From assembly GCA_017745235.1 (NCBI GenBank), contig JAGHZU010000012.1, forward strand, positions 1 through 64,000: a stretch of DNA of 64,000 bases, given 5' to 3'. The notes under the pieces are model-generated. The model did no database searches, was not told the DNA's origin, and saw nothing but the letters and a program-made list of their open reading frames with translations. Position 1 is the first letter of the stretch. The number at the start of each line of letters is the position of its first letter. The position numbers and the translations under genes are program-made. Below, piece by piece: positions 17,194-30,252 of this stretch. This stretch comes from Caulobacter sp. (GTDB lineage: Bacteria; Pseudomonadota; Alphaproteobacteria; Caulobacterales; Caulobacteraceae).

Positions 17194-18060
17194 TCACGCG
17201 GCCTGGGCCATCAGCCAGTCGCCGAACGCCGTCAACGCCGGCGTCGGGGCTCGGGACTTCAGCCAGGTCAGCCAGTAGCGACCGGCGCCGACCTCCTGCG
17301 GAAACGGCCGCACCAGCCGCCCCTGCTCCAGGTCGCGGGCGAACATCATCGACGGCGCCAGGGCCACGCCCGCCCCCTGCATGGCCGCCTCGACCATCAC
17401 CCACGAGGAATCGAAGACCGGCCCCCGGATCGCCGGCGTCGCCACCCCGGCGGCCGCGAACCAGTCGGGCCAGTCGTCGGCGCGATAGCTGCGCAGCAGC
17501 ACCTCGCGAGCCAGGTCCTCGGGCGCGCGCAGCCGCTCGGCGACCGCCGGGGCGCACAGCGGCGTCATCGGCGCGGCGAACAGCGGCAAGGCGTCGGTGC
17601 CGTGCCAGGCCCCGTCGCCGAAGCGCACGGCGCAATCCAGGCCCTCGCCGGCGATGTCGATGCGGTTGTTGTTGGTGAACAGGCGCAGGTCGACAAAAGG
17701 ATGGGCCTCGCGGAAATCGGGCAGGCGCGGCAGCAGCCAGCCGACGGCGAAGGTGCCCACCACCCCCACGCTCAGCACCTCCAGCACCCGCCCGCCCGAG
17801 AACCGCTCCAGCACCTCGCCCATCCGCTCGAAGCTGTCGCGCAGCACCGGCAGCAGGGCCAGGCCCTCGTCGGTCAGGGCCAGGCCGCGCGGCAGGCGGC
17901 GGAACAGGCTGGCGCCCAGCCGCTGCTCCAGGCCCTTGACCTGGTGGCTGACGGCCGCCTGGGTCACGCACAGCTCGATCGCCGCCCGGGTGAACGACAG
18001 GTGTCGGGCCGAGGCCTCGAAGGCCCGCAAGGCGTTGAGCGGAAGCTGCGCGCGACTCAT
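17194..18060 (-). CDS. AmpR-like LysR regulator of the beta-lactamase
   Basis: 288 aa. The N-terminus (LPLNALRAFEASARHLSFTRAAIELCVTQAAVSHQVKGLEQRLGASLFRRLPRG) is the AmpR/GcvA-type helix-turn-helix. The rest is the effector-binding domain. AmpR in other bacteria senses muropeptides and induces the divergent bla gene; the divergent layout here fits that. ATG at 18058-18060 agrees with the family; the further upstream TTG start is less likely. Confidence 0.87.
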   Translation of the reverse strand: MSRAQLPLNALRAFEASARHLSFTRAAIELCVTQAAVSHQVKGLEQRLGASLFRRLPRGLALTDEGLALLPVLRDSFERMGEVLERFSGGRVLEVLSVGVVGTFAVGWLLPRLPDFREAHPFVDLRLFTNNNRIDIAGEGLDCAVRFGDGAWHGTDALPLFAAPMTPLCAPAVAERLRAPEDLAREVLLRSYRADDWPDWFAAAGVATPAIRGPVFDSSWVMVEAAMQGAGVALAPSMMFARDLEQGRLVRPFPQEVGAGRYWLTWLKSRAPTPALTAFGDWLMAQAA

Positions 18061-18155
18061 CCTGACACCCAAATTTTTCTAGGATCTCGACCGAAGTATC
18101 ATCGTTTGAAGAGCGGGTCTCGGTTCGCGCATCTTCCCCGCCGGAGGAGATACCG

Positions 18156-19055
18156 ATGCCCAGCAGAAGACACGTCCTTAGCGCCCTCGCCGCCGCTCCG
18201 CTCCTGGTCGGCGGGACCTCGGCCCTGGCCGCGCCCACCGTGCGCATGACCAGCGCCATTAGCCGGCGTATGGACGCCCTGGAACTGCGCAGCGGCGGCC
18301 GCCTGGGCGTGGCGGTGCTGGACACCCACAACGGCCGCACCTTCTCGCGCCGCGCCGACGAGCGCGTTCCGATGTGCAGCACGTTCAAGGCCCTGCAAGC
18401 CGGCTTCATCCTGTCGCGCGTCGACCGGGGGCAGGAGCGCCTGGACCGCCGCATCACCTACGGACGGGGCGTCCTGATGGCCCACTCCCCCACCACCGAG
18501 AGGCACGTGGCCGACGGCCTGACGATCGGCCAGCTGTGCGAGGCCGCCGTCATCTGGAGCGACAACGCCGCGGCCAACCTCCTGCTGGACGCCGCGGGCG
18601 GTCCGCCCGCCCTGACCGCGTGGCTGCGGGGCCTGGGCGACAAGGTCACGCGCCTGGACCGCCGCGAACCCGAGCTGAACGACTTCCGTCAAGGTGACCC
18701 GCGCGACACCACCACGCCGGCCGCCATGCTGAGCACCCTGCGCGTCCTGACCCTGGGCGAAGCGCTGTCGCCCGCCTCGCGCATCCAGCTGAACGCCTGG
18801 CTGCTGGACAACCGAACCGGCGACAAGCGCCTGCGCGCGGGCCTGCCGGCGGGCTGGAAGACAGGCGACAAGACCGGTACGGGCGGCGGAGCCAGGCGCG
18901 GGACCAGCAACGACATCGCCGTCATCCGCCCGCCCGGCCGCGCGCCCCTGCTGGTCACCGCCTTCCTGGTCGAGGCCAAGCCGGACGTGGACCTTCGCAA
19001 CGGCATCCTGGCCGAGACGGCGCGGGCGATCGTCGACGCCGGCTTCGGGCGGTAA
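18156..19055 (+). CDS. bla: Class A beta-lactamase
   Basis: 299 aa with a twin-arginine signal (SRRHVLSALAAAPLL, cleavage after about residue 26). It has S75-x-x-K78 (STFK), S135-D-N137, E171-P-E-L-N175 and K239-T-G, the full class A serine beta-lactamase set. The residue before the active serine is Cys (MCSTFK), as in some carbapenemases. The partner position after KTGT is Gly, so the KPC-type disulfide cannot form. It hydrolyses beta-lactams in the periplasm after Tat export. Divergent from the AmpR-like gene, with about 95 bp between. Confidence 0.93.
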   Translation: MPSRRHVLSALAAAPLLVGGTSALAAPTVRMTSAISRRMDALELRSGGRLGVAVLDTHNGRTFSRRADERVPMCSTFKALQAGFILSRVDRGQERLDRRITYGRGVLMAHSPTTERHVADGLTIGQLCEAAVIWSDNAAANLLLDAAGGPPALTAWLRGLGDKVTRLDRREPELNDFRQGDPRDTTTPAAMLSTLRVLTLGEALSPASRIQLNAWLLDNRTGDKRLRAGLPAGWKTGDKTGTGGGARRGTSNDIAVIRPPGRAPLLVTAFLVEAKPDVDLRNGILAETARAIVDAGFGR

Positions 19056-19160
19056 ACGCCGGAATACAACCCTGACGGCGCGGCGTATGGTCGCGCTCCC
19101 GCCTACCGTTCCTTAAACCCTTCACCCTATTCGTGCCGAGGCGACCTCGAAGGCCGGGTG

Positions 19161-21650
<2,490 letters not shown>

Positions 21651-21738
21651 AAGCAGACTGCTGACAGATCGTGGTTCGGCGAAGATTGCGCCTGGCCGCG
21701 CCGACGCTAGGATCGCGCCACCTTCAAGGGAGGCCGCC

Positions 21739-22380
21739 ATGAGCGACGAACTGGTTTTCTACACCAACCCCATGTCGCGCGGGCGCATCGTCCGCTGGAT
21801 GCTGGAAGAGGTGGGCGCGCCCTACCGAACCGAAGTGCTCGACTACGCTTCCACCATGAAGGCCCCCGCCTACCTGGCCATCAATCCGATGGGCAAGGTG
21901 CCTGCCATCACCCACCGAGGCGTGACCGTCACCGAAGGCGCGGCCATCTGCGCCTATCTGGCCGACGCCTTTCCCGAGGCCGGGCTGGCGCCCGACGTCC
22001 GCTCGCCCGAGCGAGGGACCTACTATCGCTGGCTGATGTTCGGCTGCGGCCCGGTGGAAGCGGCCGTGACCAACAAGTCGCTGGGGGTGGAAGTTCCGCC
22101 CGAGCGCCGCGCCAGCGCCGGCTACGGCTGCCTGGAAGACACCCTCAACGCCCTGGAATCGGCGGTCGCGGGCAAGACCTTCATCGTCGGCGACCGGTTC
22201 TCGGCGGCCGATGTCTATGTCGGCGCCCAGATCGGCTGGGGCATGATGTTCGGCACGATCGAGAAGCGCCCGGCCTTCGAGGCCTATTGGGCCGGCATCA
22301 GCCAGCGTCCGGCGGCCAAGCGCGCGTCCGAGATCGACGACGCCCTGATCGCCAAGGCCAAGGAAGCGGCCGGAGCCTGA
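21739..22380 (+). CDS. Glutathione S-transferase
   Basis: 213 aa. The N-terminal thioredoxin-like domain is DELVFYTNPMSRGRIVRWMLEEVGAPYRTEVLDYA, with the cis-Pro region GKVPAITHRGVTVTEGAAICAYLADAF. The C-terminal helical domain ends EIDDALIAKAKEAAGA. It conjugates or binds glutathione adducts; the substrate is not predictable. AGGGAGGCC gives a good ribosome site. Convergent with the next LysR gene. Confidence 0.88.
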   Translation: MSDELVFYTNPMSRGRIVRWMLEEVGAPYRTEVLDYASTMKAPAYLAINPMGKVPAITHRGVTVTEGAAICAYLADAFPEAGLAPDVRSPERGTYYRWLMFGCGPVEAAVTNKSLGVEVPPERRASAGYGCLEDTLNALESAVAGKTFIVGDRFSAADVYVGAQIGWGMMFGTIEKRPAFEAYWAGISQRPAAKRASEIDDALIAKAKEAAGA

Positions 22381-22387
22381 CCGCAGT

Positions 22388-22414
22388 CCGGGATGCGCCA
22401 GCGGCGCGTCCCGG
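22388..22414. terminator. Shared hairpin between convergent GST and LysR genes
   Basis: Arms CCGGGATGCGCC and GGCGCGTCCCGG pair over 12 bp with one G-T pair, loop AGC. It lies between the two stop codons and could stop both transcripts. Confidence 0.5.
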
Positions 22415-23293
22415 TCAGCCCGCCCCCTTCGCGAACTCACCCGTCAGCCACTCCATGAACACCCGTGTCCGCAACGGGATCTGGCGCCCCGAGGGGTAGA
22501 GCAGCGACACCGGCGTGGGGCTGGGCGGAAAGTCCGGCAGGATCTCGACCAGCGCGCCCGAGCCCAGGTCCGCGGCGGCGTGGTAGCGGGGAATCTGGAT
22601 GATCCCGAGCCCCAGGCGCGCGGCGGCGATGTTGGTCTCGGCCGCCGCCACCGACAGGGCCGCGGGCAGGGTCAGCAGCCGCAACGCGCCCTCGATCGTG
22701 AATTCCAGCGGGAAGTGCTCGCCGGTCGCCGAAGACAGGAAACCGATCATCCGGTGCCCCGCGGCCAGTTCGTCGGGGTGGGCTGGAACGCCATGCGCCT
22801 CCAGATAGGCCGGCGCGGCGCAAGTCACCTCGTCCAGCAGGCCCACGCGGCGGGCGATCATGGCGCTGTCCTTCAGGTCGCCCACCCGCAGCACGCAGTC
22901 CACGCCCTCACGCACCAGGTCCACCAGGCGGTCGCCCTCGCCCAGATGCAGGCGCAGGTCGGGATAGCGGGCCAGGAAGGCCGGCAGGCCCGGCAACAGG
23001 AAGTGGCGCGCCAGCGTGCCGTGCACGTCCACCCGCAGCAGGCCGCGCGGCCGCGCGGCCTTGAACTCGGCCTCGGCGTCATCCAGTTCGCCCAGGATGG
23101 TCAGGCAGCGGCGGTAGAAGGCCTCGCCGTCCAGGGTGGGACTGACGTGGCGGGTCGTCCGCTCCAGCAGGCGCACGCCCAGCCGGCCTTCCAGCTGCTT
23201 GACCCCTTCGGTGGCGGTGGAGGCCGGCAGGTTCAGGTCCAGGGCGGCCTGGCTGAAGCTGCGGCGCTCCACGATCCGCACGAACAGGCGCAT
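22415..23293 (-). CDS. LysR-family regulator
   Basis: 292 aa. The N-terminus is the LysR helix-turn-helix (MRLFVRIVERRSFSQAALDLNLPASTATEGVKQLEGRLGVRLLERTTRHV); the rest is the effector domain. Homologues usually begin a few residues earlier (LDRFDAMRLFVRI). Here the frame upstream encodes LDRFDA without an ATG, so the real start could be CTG or this ATG. Divergent from the two SDR genes; probably their regulator. Confidence 0.85.
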   Translation of the reverse strand: MRLFVRIVERRSFSQAALDLNLPASTATEGVKQLEGRLGVRLLERTTRHVSPTLDGEAFYRRCLTILGELDDAEAEFKAARPRGLLRVDVHGTLARHFLLPGLPAFLARYPDLRLHLGEGDRLVDLVREGVDCVLRVGDLKDSAMIARRVGLLDEVTCAAPAYLEAHGVPAHPDELAAGHRMIGFLSSATGEHFPLEFTIEGALRLLTLPAALSVAAAETNIAAARLGLGIIQIPRYHAAADLGSGALVEILPDFPPSPTPVSLLYPSGRQIPLRTRVFMEWLTGEFAKGAG

Positions 23294-23323
23294 GGCGTCG
23301 AAGCGGTCCAGGGTCGGCTCTCC

Positions 23324-23345
23324 ATTATTCGAATTTCTGAATAAT
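23324..23345. promoter_or_regulatory. Palindrome between LysR gene and SDR operon
   Basis: ATTATTC (23324-23330) and GAATAAT (23339-23345) are inverted across 8 nt, and the central ATTC/GAAT fits the T-N11-A form of a LysR box. It lies 31 bp upstream of the LysR start and 87 bp upstream of the SDR start. Confidence 0.5.
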
Positions 23346-23431
23346 ATTGTCGAATGTAGGCTAATTATCCAACCCGATCAAAAGAGCATCTTCCTCTCGC
23401 AGCCGGCGTGGTGTCGGCCTGGAGAGACGGA

Positions 23432-24172
23432 ATGACCCAGCAATTCAACAAGGTGGCCCTCGTGACGGGCGCGGCCGGCGGTATCGGCGCGGCGATTTCG
23501 GAGCGTCTGGCCAGGGACGGCTTCACCGTCATCGTCAACTACGCCGGCAAGGACGAGCCTGCCGAGGCCCTGGTCCGCCGGATCGAGGCGGCTGGCGGCT
23601 CGGCCCTGGCCCACAAGGCCGACATCGCCGACGCCGAGGCCGTGCGCCAGATGTTCGACGCGGCCGAGACGGCCTTCGGCGGCGTGGACGTCCTGGTCAA
23701 CAACGCCGGCGTCATGGCCCTGGCCCCGATCGCCGACAGCGACGACGCCCTGTTCGAGCGCCAGATCTCGGTGAACCTGAAAGGCGTGTTCAACACCCTG
23801 CGCGAGGCGGCCCGGCGGCTGCGCGACGGCGGCCGGATCATCAATCTGTCGTCCAGCGTCGTGGCCTTGTTGCAGCCGACCTATGGCGTCTACGCCGCGA
23901 CCAAGGCGGCCGTGGAGGCCATGACCAGCGTCCTGGCCAAGGAGCTGCGCGGCCGCGGCGTCACGGTCAATTCCGTCGCCCCCGGGCCGACGGCCACCAA
24001 GCTGTTCCTGGAAGGCAAGCCGCAGGCGGTGATCGACCACCTGGCCAAGCTGGCCCCGCTGGAACGCCTGGGCCAGCCCGACGACATCGCCGGCGCCGTA
24101 GCCTTCCTCGCCGGTCCCGACGGAGCCTGGATCAACGGCCAGACCCTGCGCGCCAACGGCGGGATCATCTGA
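23432..24172 (+). CDS. Short-chain dehydrogenase/reductase 1
   Basis: 246 aa. Rossmann fold with TGAAGGIG at the nucleotide site, NNAG, and the catalytic pattern with S of NLSSS and Y-x-x-x-K (YAATK). C-terminal Gly-rich tail (NGQTLRANGGII). The substrate is unknown. ATG 23432 follows GGAGAGACGG; the GTG start 24 nt upstream is less likely. It pairs with the next SDR gene, 44 nt downstream in the same direction. Confidence 0.9.
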   Translation: MTQQFNKVALVTGAAGGIGAAISERLARDGFTVIVNYAGKDEPAEALVRRIEAAGGSALAHKADIADAEAVRQMFDAAETAFGGVDVLVNNAGVMALAPIADSDDALFERQISVNLKGVFNTLREAARRLRDGGRIINLSSSVVALLQPTYGVYAATKAAVEAMTSVLAKELRGRGVTVNSVAPGPTATKLFLEGKPQAVIDHLAKLAPLERLGQPDDIAGAVAFLAGPDGAWINGQTLRANGGII

Positions 24173-24216
24173 CCCCTCGCCCTGACACCTCCTCCCTTCC
24201 TCCGAAAGGACACGCC

Positions 24217-25131
24217 ATGACCGCCGTCACGGAAAAGCAAGTCGTCGTCGTCACCGGGGCCTCCAGCGGCTTTGGCCTGCTGACCGCCCGCGCCCTGGCC
24301 CATGCCGGCCATGCCGTCTACGCCTCGATGCGCGAAACCCTGGGCCGCAACGCGCACCAGGTCTCCGAGATCGCCCGCTACGCCGCCGAGCATGGGATCG
24401 ACCTGCGCACCGTCGAACTGGACGTGGCCAGCGACGCCTCGGTCGAGAACGGCATCGCCCAGGTGATCGCCGACAACGGCCGCCTCGACATCGTCGTCCA
24501 CAACGCCGGCCACATGAGCTTCGGCCCGGCCGAGGCCTTCACGCCCGAGCAGTTCGCCCAGATCTATGACGTCAACGTACTGTCGACCCAGCGGGTGAAC
24601 CGCGCCGCCCTTCCGCAATTGCGCAAGCAGGGCAAGGGGCTGGTGGTCTGGGTTTCGTCGTCCAGCACCCGGGGCGGCACGCCGCCCTACCTGTCGCCCT
24701 ACTTCGCGGCCAAGGCGGCGATGGACAGCCTGACGGTCAGCTATTCGACCGAGCTGGCCCGCTGGGGCGTCGAGACCTCGATCATCGTGCCCGGCGCCTT
24801 CACCAAGGGCACCAACCACTTCGCCCACGCCGGCAAGCCCGCCGACGAAGCCCGAGCGGCCGAGTACGAGCTGGGCCCCTACGAAGGGGTCGCGCGAATG
24901 GCGCTGGACGGCCTGGCCGCCCTGGAGCCGGCCGACGCCGACGCGGGCGAGGTGGCCCAGGCCATTGTCGAAGTGGTCCAGGCCCCGTTCGGCAAGCGGC
25001 CGTTCCGCGTGCACGTCGATCCCTCGCGCGACGGCGCCGAGGAGGTCAATGGCGTCGCCGACCGGGTGCGGGCCGAAATGTACCGCCGGATCGGCCTGGA
25101 GGACCTGCTGCGCCCCGCCGCCGTCGGCTGA
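24217..25131 (+). CDS. Short-chain dehydrogenase/reductase 2
   Basis: 304 aa. The nucleotide site is TGASSGFG, with HNAG and the catalytic S-x12-Y-x-x-x-K (VSSSSTRGG..., YFAAK). The C-terminal extension (about 60 residues) is longer than the first SDR, as in the SDR family with an extra substrate-binding lid. Probably cotranscribed with 23432-24172 and controlled by the divergent LysR. A ribosome site GAAAGG precedes the start. Confidence 0.9.
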   Translation: MTAVTEKQVVVVTGASSGFGLLTARALAHAGHAVYASMRETLGRNAHQVSEIARYAAEHGIDLRTVELDVASDASVENGIAQVIADNGRLDIVVHNAGHMSFGPAEAFTPEQFAQIYDVNVLSTQRVNRAALPQLRKQGKGLVVWVSSSSTRGGTPPYLSPYFAAKAAMDSLTVSYSTELARWGVETSIIVPGAFTKGTNHFAHAGKPADEARAAEYELGPYEGVARMALDGLAALEPADADAGEVAQAIVEVVQAPFGKRPFRVHVDPSRDGAEEVNGVADRVRAEMYRRIGLEDLLRPAAVG

Positions 25132-25152
25132 CCCGGAAGACCGGACAAAGGA

Positions 25153-25184
25153 AAGGCCGCCGCTCCCAACTGAGCGGCGGCCTT
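25153..25184. terminator. Bidirectional terminator between SDR 2 and the OmpA gene
   Basis: AAGGCCGCCGCTC and GAGCGGCGGCCTT form a 13-bp stem with loop CCAACT, between convergent genes. The outer AA/TT ends give short T runs on both transcripts. Confidence 0.75.
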
Positions 25185-25204
25185 CACCTGTCCCAGGCCT
25201 GGCG

Positions 25205-25774
25205 CTAGGCCAGAACCATGATCACGACGCGGCGGTTCTGCGCGCGGCCTTCGGGGGTGTCGTTCGACGCCACCGGCGATTCCTCGCCGTACGAAATGGT
25301 CGACATGCGGTTCAGCGCCACGCCCTGCTTGTTCAGGAACTTGCGCACCGCCTCGGCCCGGTCCTCGCCCAGGCGGTCGTTGTAGGACTCCGGACCGGTG
25401 TTGTCGGTGAAGCCCTGGATTTCCAGGAAGACGTTGTTGTTCTCTTCCTTCAGCTTGGCCGCGAAGTCGGCCAGGCGCTGTTCGGCTTCCGGCGACAGCT
25501 GGTGCTGATCGGTGGGGAACTTGACCGAGTCATCGCTCAGCACGACCGAGTACAGGAACTTGCCCTTGGCCAGCTTGCCGGCGTCGGTCGCGCGTTGCAG
25601 CGCTTCCTGGCTGGTCTTGTCCAGCTCGCTCAGGTGCGTGTCGTGCTGGTCGACGCGCGTGTTGACCGCGCCAACCTGTTCGTTGACGTAGCCCTTGGTC
25701 GCGCAGGCGCTCACCGACAGGCCGCCAGCGAGCAAAGCGCCGATCATTACAACCTTATATTTGCTACTAATCAT
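25205..25774 (-). CDS. OmpA-family outer-membrane lipoprotein
   Basis: 189 aa. Signal peptide and lipobox (ALLAGGLSVSAC, Cys at residue 24), then a coiled region (NEQVGAVNTRVDQHDTHLSELDK). A C-terminal OmpA domain follows (SVKFPTDQHQLSPEAEQRL, EIQGFTDNTGPESYNDRLGEDRAEAVRKFL, GRAQNRRVVIMV) that binds peptidoglycan. It anchors the outer membrane to the wall. The start at 25774 has GGAAGGGTG 7 nt upstream and gives the right signal peptide; the reported longer frame is not supported. Confidence 0.88.
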   Translation of the reverse strand: MISSKYKVVMIGALLAGGLSVSACATKGYVNEQVGAVNTRVDQHDTHLSELDKTSQEALQRATDAGKLAKGKFLYSVVLSDDSVKFPTDQHQLSPEAEQRLADFAAKLKEENNNVFLEIQGFTDNTGPESYNDRLGEDRAEAVRKFLNKQGVALNRMSTISYGEESPVASNDTPEGRAQNRRVVIMVLA

Positions 25775-26044
25775 AAGACACCCTTCCACCGTTTTCATGT
25801 CGAAGGCGCCAAGCTGAACCATTCCCCCAATCCAGTGGCGGCGCTTCAGGATTGAAACCGACATTCGAAAGAGGCGAATTATGGGCTGGTTCTGGACCAA
25901 CTTAGTCCGCCCACAAGTCGTCTGTACGCGACACTTAAATAACGCGCGCGTACGCAGATCGGGCTCAGAGGTTCCCGATAAATATTTGCGATATTTGATG
26001 GTGGAGCGCTCATGGTGGACCGGTTTTTCGATCCCGGCTAGCCA
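25775..26044. other. 270-bp AT-richer region upstream of the OmpA gene
   Basis: No credible gene. It is the most AT-rich stretch nearby (for example ATAAATATTTGCGATATTTGATGG near 25979-26002) and must hold the OmpA promoter and leader. I could not assign a sigma factor. Confidence 0.5.
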
Positions 26045-26077
26045 CAAAAAAGCGGGCGCGTCCGGAGACGCGCCCGC
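26045..26077 (-). terminator. Terminator of clpB
   Basis: GCGGGCGCGTC and GACGCGCCCGC make an 11-bp stem with the 4-nt loop CGGA (26052-26077). On the minus transcript it is followed by TTTTTT (26046-26051). It lies 25 bp after the clpB stop. A textbook factor-independent terminator. Confidence 0.85.
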
Positions 26078-26101
26078 CCTGAGACTCACCGGCGAAAGGC
26101 C

Positions 26102-28687
<2,586 letters not shown>

Positions 28688-28754
28688 ACGGTATCCCCTC
28701 CATGGGCGGATTGGGCCGTTCGCCTCCATTGAGCACAAACGACCTCTGGCAGGG

Positions 28755-28783
28755 ATTTAGGTGTGGCCGATCAGCCACACAAG
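28755..28783 (-). promoter_or_regulatory. Weak heat-shock-like promoter upstream of clpB
   Basis: The minus strand reads CTTGTGT, 15 nt, CCTAAAT, a loose match to the alphaproteobacterial RpoH pattern (CTTGAAA ... CCCATAT). It overlaps a 7-bp hairpin (GTGTGGC/GCCACAC, 28761-28780) that might end the upstream M48 transcript. Two mismatches in the -10 make this tentative. Confidence 0.3.
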
Positions 28784-28785
28784 GC

Positions 28786-29523
28786 TCACCACCCGCGTTG
28801 CGTCAGATAGTTTTGCAGGGCGGCGATCCGCGTGCTGTCCGACGGATGGGTGGAGGCGATCTGCGGGGTGTTGTCGCCGCCCTGGATTTTCATCTGCAGC
28901 CATAGGGTCACCGCCTCCCGCGGGCGGTAGCCGGCCCGCTGCATATAGTCCACGCCCAGGCGGTCGGCCTCCAGTTCCTGCTTGCGCGAGAACGGCAGCA
29001 GGAAGCCGTACTTGGCCGCTCCGCCGCCATAGCTGGAAATGGCCCGGGCGGTGTCGCCCCCGGCCGCCGCGCCCAGCACGCTCAGCAGCAGGCTGGAGGC
29101 GGCCTGCTGCGACTGGCGCTCGGCGGCGTGGTGGGCCACCACATGGCCGGCCTCGTGGCCGATGACGGCGGCCAGCTGGTCGTCGTTGGCGATGATGTCC
29201 AGCAGGCCCGTAGTCACCCCCACGTGGCCGCCAGGCAGCACGAAAGCGTTCGGCGCGTCGTCCTCGAACACCGCATAGTCCCACGGCCGCCCGCCCAGGC
29301 CGGCGGCGTTCACCACCCGCTGGCCCACCGCACGCACGCGGGCGTTGGCGGCCCGGTCGGGGCTGACCTTGCTGGTCCTTAGCGCCTGGTTCCACGCCTG
29401 CTCGCCGGCCTGGGCCAGGTCTGCGTCGTCGACCACCGTGAACTGGTCCCGGCCGAGGTCGGGATTGTAGGCGCAGGCCGACAGGGCCAGCGCGACGACG
29501 GCGAGCGGAAGAAGGCGGCGCAT
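28786..29523 (-). CDS. M48-family zinc metalloprotease lipoprotein
   Basis: 245 aa. Lipoprotein signal (LPLAVVALALSAC, Cys about 17). The active site is HEAGH (VIGHEAGHVVAHHAAER), with the third ligand Glu in ELEADRLGVDYM. It is close to the periplasmic BepA/LoiP-type quality-control proteases that act on outer-membrane proteins. It precedes clpB on the same strand with 98 bp between. Confidence 0.9.
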   Translation of the reverse strand: MRRLLPLAVVALALSACAYNPDLGRDQFTVVDDADLAQAGEQAWNQALRTSKVSPDRAANARVRAVGQRVVNAAGLGGRPWDYAVFEDDAPNAFVLPGGHVGVTTGLLDIIANDDQLAAVIGHEAGHVVAHHAAERQSQQAASSLLLSVLGAAAGGDTARAISSYGGGAAKYGFLLPFSRKQELEADRLGVDYMQRAGYRPREAVTLWLQMKIQGGDNTPQIASTHPSDSTRIAALQNYLTQRGW

Positions 29524-29599
29524 GGTCAAGCTCCGACGGAACCGTCGACATCTACGGCCGCGCGCGGCGGTTGTCATCCGGGGTAGGAAGCGGCGGCGG

Positions 29600-30193
29600 T
29601 TAGCGCCGCAACTCCAGGATATCCAGCTTCGACTCCTGCTGGGGCCACGGCATGGCCAGGCGGTACTGGTTGGGCCCCACCCGCTCGAACACGCCGGCCT
29701 GGTCGCGCTCGGGATCGCGGCCGTAGGTCGCCCGGCCCTCGCCGTCGCCCCAGGCCACTGCGCCCAGGAACACCAGGCGGCGCGCGGCGTCCGGATAGAG
29801 GTTGCCGAACTGGCGTTGCGAGCCGGTGGTCTTCTCCAGCGTCAGGTCGCCGCCGGGGCTGAGGTCGACCCGGCACTTGAACCAGCCGTAGGCCACGTAC
29901 GACAGCGTGTCGCCCTGGGTTCCCAGCTTGATCGTGCGGCAGCGATAGGTTCCCGGTGTGGGCTGGGGGCGGGCCAGGCCGGCGCGCGGATCGGCCACGG
30001 CGCCCAGGGCCTTCAGCTCCGCGCCATGGCCGTCGGCCCGCGCCTCGGCCAGCGCCGCCTTCCAGGCCTCGTCCAGCCGCGACAGCCTCTTCTGGTCCCC
30101 GGGCTTGGCGTCGTCGCGCCAGTGGGCGGCGGCGGCGTAGGCCGTTCCGGCGGCCGCCAGGGCGACGGCGGCGGCGATGAGGGCGAGGCGCAT
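29600..30193 (-). CDS. DUF4893 exported protein
   Basis: 197 aa with a signal peptide (LALIAAAVALAAAGTAYAAA). The body matches the DUF4893 pattern by eye (YRCRTIKLG, YGWFKCRVD, LEKTTGSQRQFGNLYPDAARRLVFLGAVAWGDGEG, FERVGPNQYRLAMPWPQQESKLDILEL). No function is known. It is a separate unit from the M48 gene (76 bp apart). Confidence 0.72.
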   Translation of the reverse strand: MRLALIAAAVALAAAGTAYAAAAHWRDDAKPGDQKRLSRLDEAWKAALAEARADGHGAELKALGAVADPRAGLARPQPTPGTYRCRTIKLGTQGDTLSYVAYGWFKCRVDLSPGGDLTLEKTTGSQRQFGNLYPDAARRLVFLGAVAWGDGEGRATYGRDPERDQAGVFERVGPNQYRLAMPWPQQESKLDILELRR

Positions 30194-30252
30194 GGAAAAC
30201 TCCGTAGGACGACCGGTCGATCACCAATCCGCAGAGTCGCGGTTGGTTCAGC

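Noticed and set aside
18369..18395. KPC-like Cys before the active serine as sign of a carbapenemase
   Set aside because: The matching second Cys after KTGT is Gly, so the disulfide cannot form; spectrum is unknown.
17012..18457. 481-aa minus-strand frame over the AmpR gene and bla start
   Set aside because: Different frame of the LysR gene; no domain and it crosses the divergent promoter.
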